Assembly: GCF_023715785.1 (NCBI RefSeq)
Contig: NZ_JAMBOX010000009.1
Coordinates: 143,918 to 207,917, forward strand
From: Neobacillus niacini
GTDB taxonomy: Bacteria; Bacillota; Bacilli; Bacillales; Cytobacillaceae
Reading direction: 5' to 3'
Length of the DNA stretch: 64,000 nt
Part shown: in pieces, positions 61,781 through 64,000 of the stretch
Numbering within the stretch: the first letter of the stretch is position 1
How the letters are laid out: each line of letters starts with the position of its first letter
Translations under genes and position numbers: made by a program
The notes under the pieces: model-generated
What the model was told of the DNA's origin: nothing
The model's input: only the letters and a program-made list of their open reading frames with translations
Database searches by the model: none

Positions 61781-62867
61781 TAATCCAGAAATATGCAGGC
61801 CACTTGCCGAAGCTGTCATTGGGAAAGCAAAAGAGTTTCAGCGAAAATATGGCCGCAAGCCCGCCTTTATGGAGGTTTGCGGTTCCCACACAATGGCACT
61901 TGCTCGCACTGGCGTGAAACAGCTGCTAAAAGAGGATGTAAACTTGATTTCAGGGCCAGGCTGCCCTGTCTGCGTCACGGACCAGCGTTCGATTGATGCA
62001 ATGATTGCCCTTACAGAAGGAGAGAATCAGATTATCTGTACGTTTGGCGATATGATGCGAGTGCCCGGATCGGCCAAAACATTGCTGGATGCAAAGATTG
62101 CCGGGAAGGATATTCGCGTTTTATATTCACCGGTCGATGCTGTTAAAGTGGCGGAGGAAAACCCCGATAAAGAGGTTATTTTCCTTGGAGTCGGCTTTGA
62201 AACCACCATCCCGATATTGACACTAATGGTTGGGGAGGCGGAACGGCGCGGTATAGAGAACTTTTCAATTTGGATGACAACAAAACTGGTCGAGCCAGCG
62301 CTTCGTTACCTGCTGGAAGCTGGGGAAGTGAATTTGGACGGATTCCTGCTCCCAGGCCATGTTTCGATAGTGCTGGGGGAAGATTCCTATCAATATCTAG
62401 TCGATGAATACAATATCTCTGGTGTGATTACCGGCTTCGAACCGGCTGAATTGTTGTCTGGGATTTATAAATTAATTGATTTGGCTTTATCCGGAAAAGT
62501 TGCGATTGAAAACAACCATCCTGCAGTCGTTAGCAAAACCGGCAACCGGGTTACCCATCAATGGCTGGAAAAATATTTGACCGAAGCAGACGAGGCATGG
62601 CGCGGAATTGGCGTGATTCCGAAAAGCGGTTTGGATTTAAAACCTGAATATGACCGGTATAACGCCAAAAAAAGGTTTCATGTTGTAGTTGGGAAACCAC
62701 GAAAAACAAAGTGCCGCTGCGGGGAAGTCATTCGCGGCTTAATCTTGCCGACACAATGTCCATTGTTCGGAAAAGCCTGCCAACCGATGAACCCGATCGG
62801 CCCATGCATGGTTTCGGCGGAAGGAAGCTGTGCGGCATATTATCAGTACATGAGGGAGAGCTTTTGA
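61755..62867 (+). CDS. hypD: Hydrogenase Fe-S scaffold protein HypD
   Basis: 370 residues. Conserved motifs: CGSHTMALAR, GPGCPVCVTD (redox Cys) and, near the end, the Fe-S cluster cysteines (CRCGEVIRG, CPLFGKAC, CMVSAEGSC). It forms the platform where Fe receives two CN and one CO. ATG at 61755 has GGAGGAAAC upstream; the in-frame TTG/ATG at 61701 would extend far into hypC. Ends TGATG with hypE. Confidence 0.95.
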   Translation: MLEILKQSSNPEICRPLAEAVIGKAKEFQRKYGRKPAFMEVCGSHTMALARTGVKQLLKEDVNLISGPGCPVCVTDQRSIDAMIALTEGENQIICTFGDMMRVPGSAKTLLDAKIAGKDIRVLYSPVDAVKVAEENPDKEVIFLGVGFETTIPILTLMVGEAERRGIENFSIWMTTKLVEPALRYLLEAGEVNLDGFLLPGHVSIVLGEDSYQYLVDEYNISGVITGFEPAELLSGIYKLIDLALSGKVAIENNHPAVVSKTGNRVTHQWLEKYLTEADEAWRGIGVIPKSGLDLKPEYDRYNAKKRFHVVVGKPRKTKCRCGEVIRGLILPTQCPLFGKACQPMNPIGPCMVSAEGSCAAYYQYMRESF

Positions 62868-63868
62868 TGGAAAAGTTTATCAGTTTAGCCCATGGTGACG
62901 GCGGGGAATTTAGTCATCGCCTGATTCGCGATTTATTCGTAGAAGCTTTTGGCGATAATAAAGTTGCCATGTTTGATGCTGCGGAAATTAAATTACCCAC
63001 CAAGCGGATTGCCGTCTCAACAGATTCTTTTGTCATCAAGCCGATATTTTTTCCCGGCGGCTCGATTGGGAAGCTCGCAGTTGCCGGCACTGTAAATGAT
63101 TTGGCTGTAAGCGGAGCCAAGCCTGCCTTTCTTACCTGTGGATTCGTAATTGAAGAAGGCTTCCCGGTTTCTGATTTAAAGCAAATTGTTGCGGACATGG
63201 CCGATGAAGCACGGAAAACCGGTGTGGCGATTATTGCCGGTGATACAAAAGTAGTCGAACGCGGCAGTGCCGACGGTGTTTATATCAATACTACCGGAAT
63301 CGGAATCTATGAATCTAATATTGGCTGTACACTAGGGTTTGAGGTGGGGGATGCTATCATCGTGACAGGGACGATTGGAGACCATGGTGTAGCTGTGTTA
63401 GTCGCCAGGGAGGAACTCGGGATTTCCGCCCCTATTGATAGTGATTGCGCTTCACTTAATAAAATGTTGTGGGAAGTTCTCAAACAAACCGATGGTGTCC
63501 GGATTATGCGTGACCCAACACGGGGTGGCCTTGCTACCACTTTGGTGGAAATCGCTGAAGATTTTCATGTGACGATGAAAATCAATGAAACGAGTTTGCC
63601 AGTGAAGCAAGAGGTCCATGGCGCCTGTGACCTGTTGGGATTTGACCCACTCTATCTTGCAAACGAAGGAAAAGCCATTATTGTCGTTGCTGATGGTGAA
63701 AAAGAGAAAGTACTTGATATCTTGCGGGAATTTCCTGAGGGGGAGGACGCTGCTATCATCGGCACCATTGTTGGGAAGGGCAAAGGGCAGTTGTTACTGG
63801 AAACACCTTTAGGTTCTAAACGGTTATTAACCCGATTAACCGGGACTATGTTCCCGCGGATCTGTTAA
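62867..63868 (+). CDS. hypE: Hydrogenase maturation factor HypE
   Basis: 333 residues, PurM-like fold: LAHGDGGEFSHRLI at the N-terminus and DPTRGGLATTLVEIA for ATP binding. The C-terminus ends FPRIC, the Cys that takes the carbamoyl group from HypF and is dehydrated to thiocyanate. ATG shares one base with the hypD stop; an upstream frame inside hypD is rejected. Last maturation gene; an IS3 element begins five bases after its stop and no terminator is seen. Confidence 0.96.
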   Translation: MEKFISLAHGDGGEFSHRLIRDLFVEAFGDNKVAMFDAAEIKLPTKRIAVSTDSFVIKPIFFPGGSIGKLAVAGTVNDLAVSGAKPAFLTCGFVIEEGFPVSDLKQIVADMADEARKTGVAIIAGDTKVVERGSADGVYINTTGIGIYESNIGCTLGFEVGDAIIVTGTIGDHGVAVLVAREELGISAPIDSDCASLNKMLWEVLKQTDGVRIMRDPTRGGLATTLVEIAEDFHVTMKINETSLPVKQEVHGACDLLGFDPLYLANEGKAIIVVADGEKEKVLDILREFPEGEDAAIIGTIVGKGKGQLLLETPLGSKRLLTRLTGTMFPRIC

Positions 63869-63873
63869 AAAAA

Positions 63874-64000
63874 TGAACTGCCCCCTGTCAAGTAGACAGT
63901 GGAAATAATAAAACGGAACTAGGCGGCTTTAGCCCTGTATTCTAAGGGACTGAGGCCGTTTAGTCTTTTTTGTAGTCGTTTTTCATTGTAAAATTGTATG
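63874..64000 (-). mobile_element. IS3-family insertion sequence, right end of window (partial)
   Basis: TGAACTGCCCCCTGTCAAGTAG at 63874 has the form of an IS3-family terminal inverted repeat. Inside it, read leftward, 63919-64000 is the end of a transposase: NEKRLQKRLNGLSPLEYRAK, then AA and stop. The rest lies outside the window. It differs from the remnant at 1439, so the region has been hit by at least two IS3-type elements. Confidence 0.82.
63919..64000 (-). CDS. IS3-family transposase OrfB, C-terminal end (partial)
   Basis: 27 codons ending GLSPLEYRAKAA and stop, on the minus strand. This is the standard C-terminal segment of IS3-type DDE transposases; catalytic residues lie outside the window, so intactness cannot be judged. 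Confidence 0.82.
   Translation of the reverse strand, partial: IQFYNEKRLQKRLNGLSPLEYRAKAA

Overview
The window looks like a chromosomal segment of a spore-forming Bacillaceae (Bacillus/Neobacillus-like). The grounds are low-GC coding style with strong AGGAGG-type ribosome binding sites, an SspL-type spore protein with a sigma-G-like promoter, and long runs of genes whose order resembles what I recall of Bacillus subtilis: ypvA-ypwA, bpsA-bpsB-dynA-ypcP-sspL, cspD, cydABCD, metA-bsaA-ypgQ, ypgR-brxA-ypiP-ypjP and thyB-dfrA. No rRNA, tRNA or CRISPR array was seen.

Region by region. 1-7.3 kb: the end of a DinG/XPD-type helicase, an IS3 transposase scrap joined to a DUF2249 gene with Fnr-, Fur- and promoter-like sites, an M32 carboxypeptidase, a DMT exporter, and a leftward ba3-type terminal oxidase operon (subunits IIa, II, I). 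7.3-17.5 kb: a type III polyketide synthase/methyltransferase pair, a 26-residue membrane peptide under two Fur boxes, a double dynamin, a sulfurtransferase, a 5'-3' exonuclease, sspL, yuiD, an RNase H-like gene and cspD. 17.7-37.4 kb: cydABCD, topB, mntR, metA, fhs, glutathione peroxidase, DegV, an HD hydrolase, an ABC-F ATPase, ypgR, brxA and a methyltransferase. 37.4-49.4 kb: ypjP, then a tellurium-resistance-type (Ter) stress island: terD, terC, a CitE-like aldolase, a PRTase-TRSP protein, a StiP/PELOTA protein, a HAD phosphatase, a small membrane protein, YceG, TelA and two more terD. It is followed by a Pro-Pro-endopeptidase-like secreted metallopeptidase. 49.4-52.3 kb: thyA, dfrA, tatA, tatC. 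52.3-53.5 kb: a gene-poor scar with two inverted GC-rich repeats and an IS1182-like transposase remnant. 53.5-63.9 kb: a complete [NiFe] uptake hydrogenase locus (small, large and cytochrome b subunits, endopeptidase, a 141-residue Rieske-like protein, hypABFCDE), closed on the right by an IS3 element that runs off the window.

How it fits together. The ba3-type oxidase, cytochrome bd with its CydCD assembly transporter, and a Tat-exported membrane-bound hydrogenase suggest a facultative or microaerobic life in which H2 can feed electrons to the quinone pool. TatAC is encoded just before the Tat-dependent hydrogenase. The Ter island has two near-perfect sigma-W-type promoters (TGAAAC-N16-CGTA), one before the first terD and one before yceG, so it reads as a cell-envelope-stress regulon that combines Ca2+-binding TerD proteins and TerC with a predicted nucleoside-like metabolite pathway. 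This island and the hydrogenase locus, with its flanking mobile-element debris, are the accessory parts of the window. The rest is backbone.
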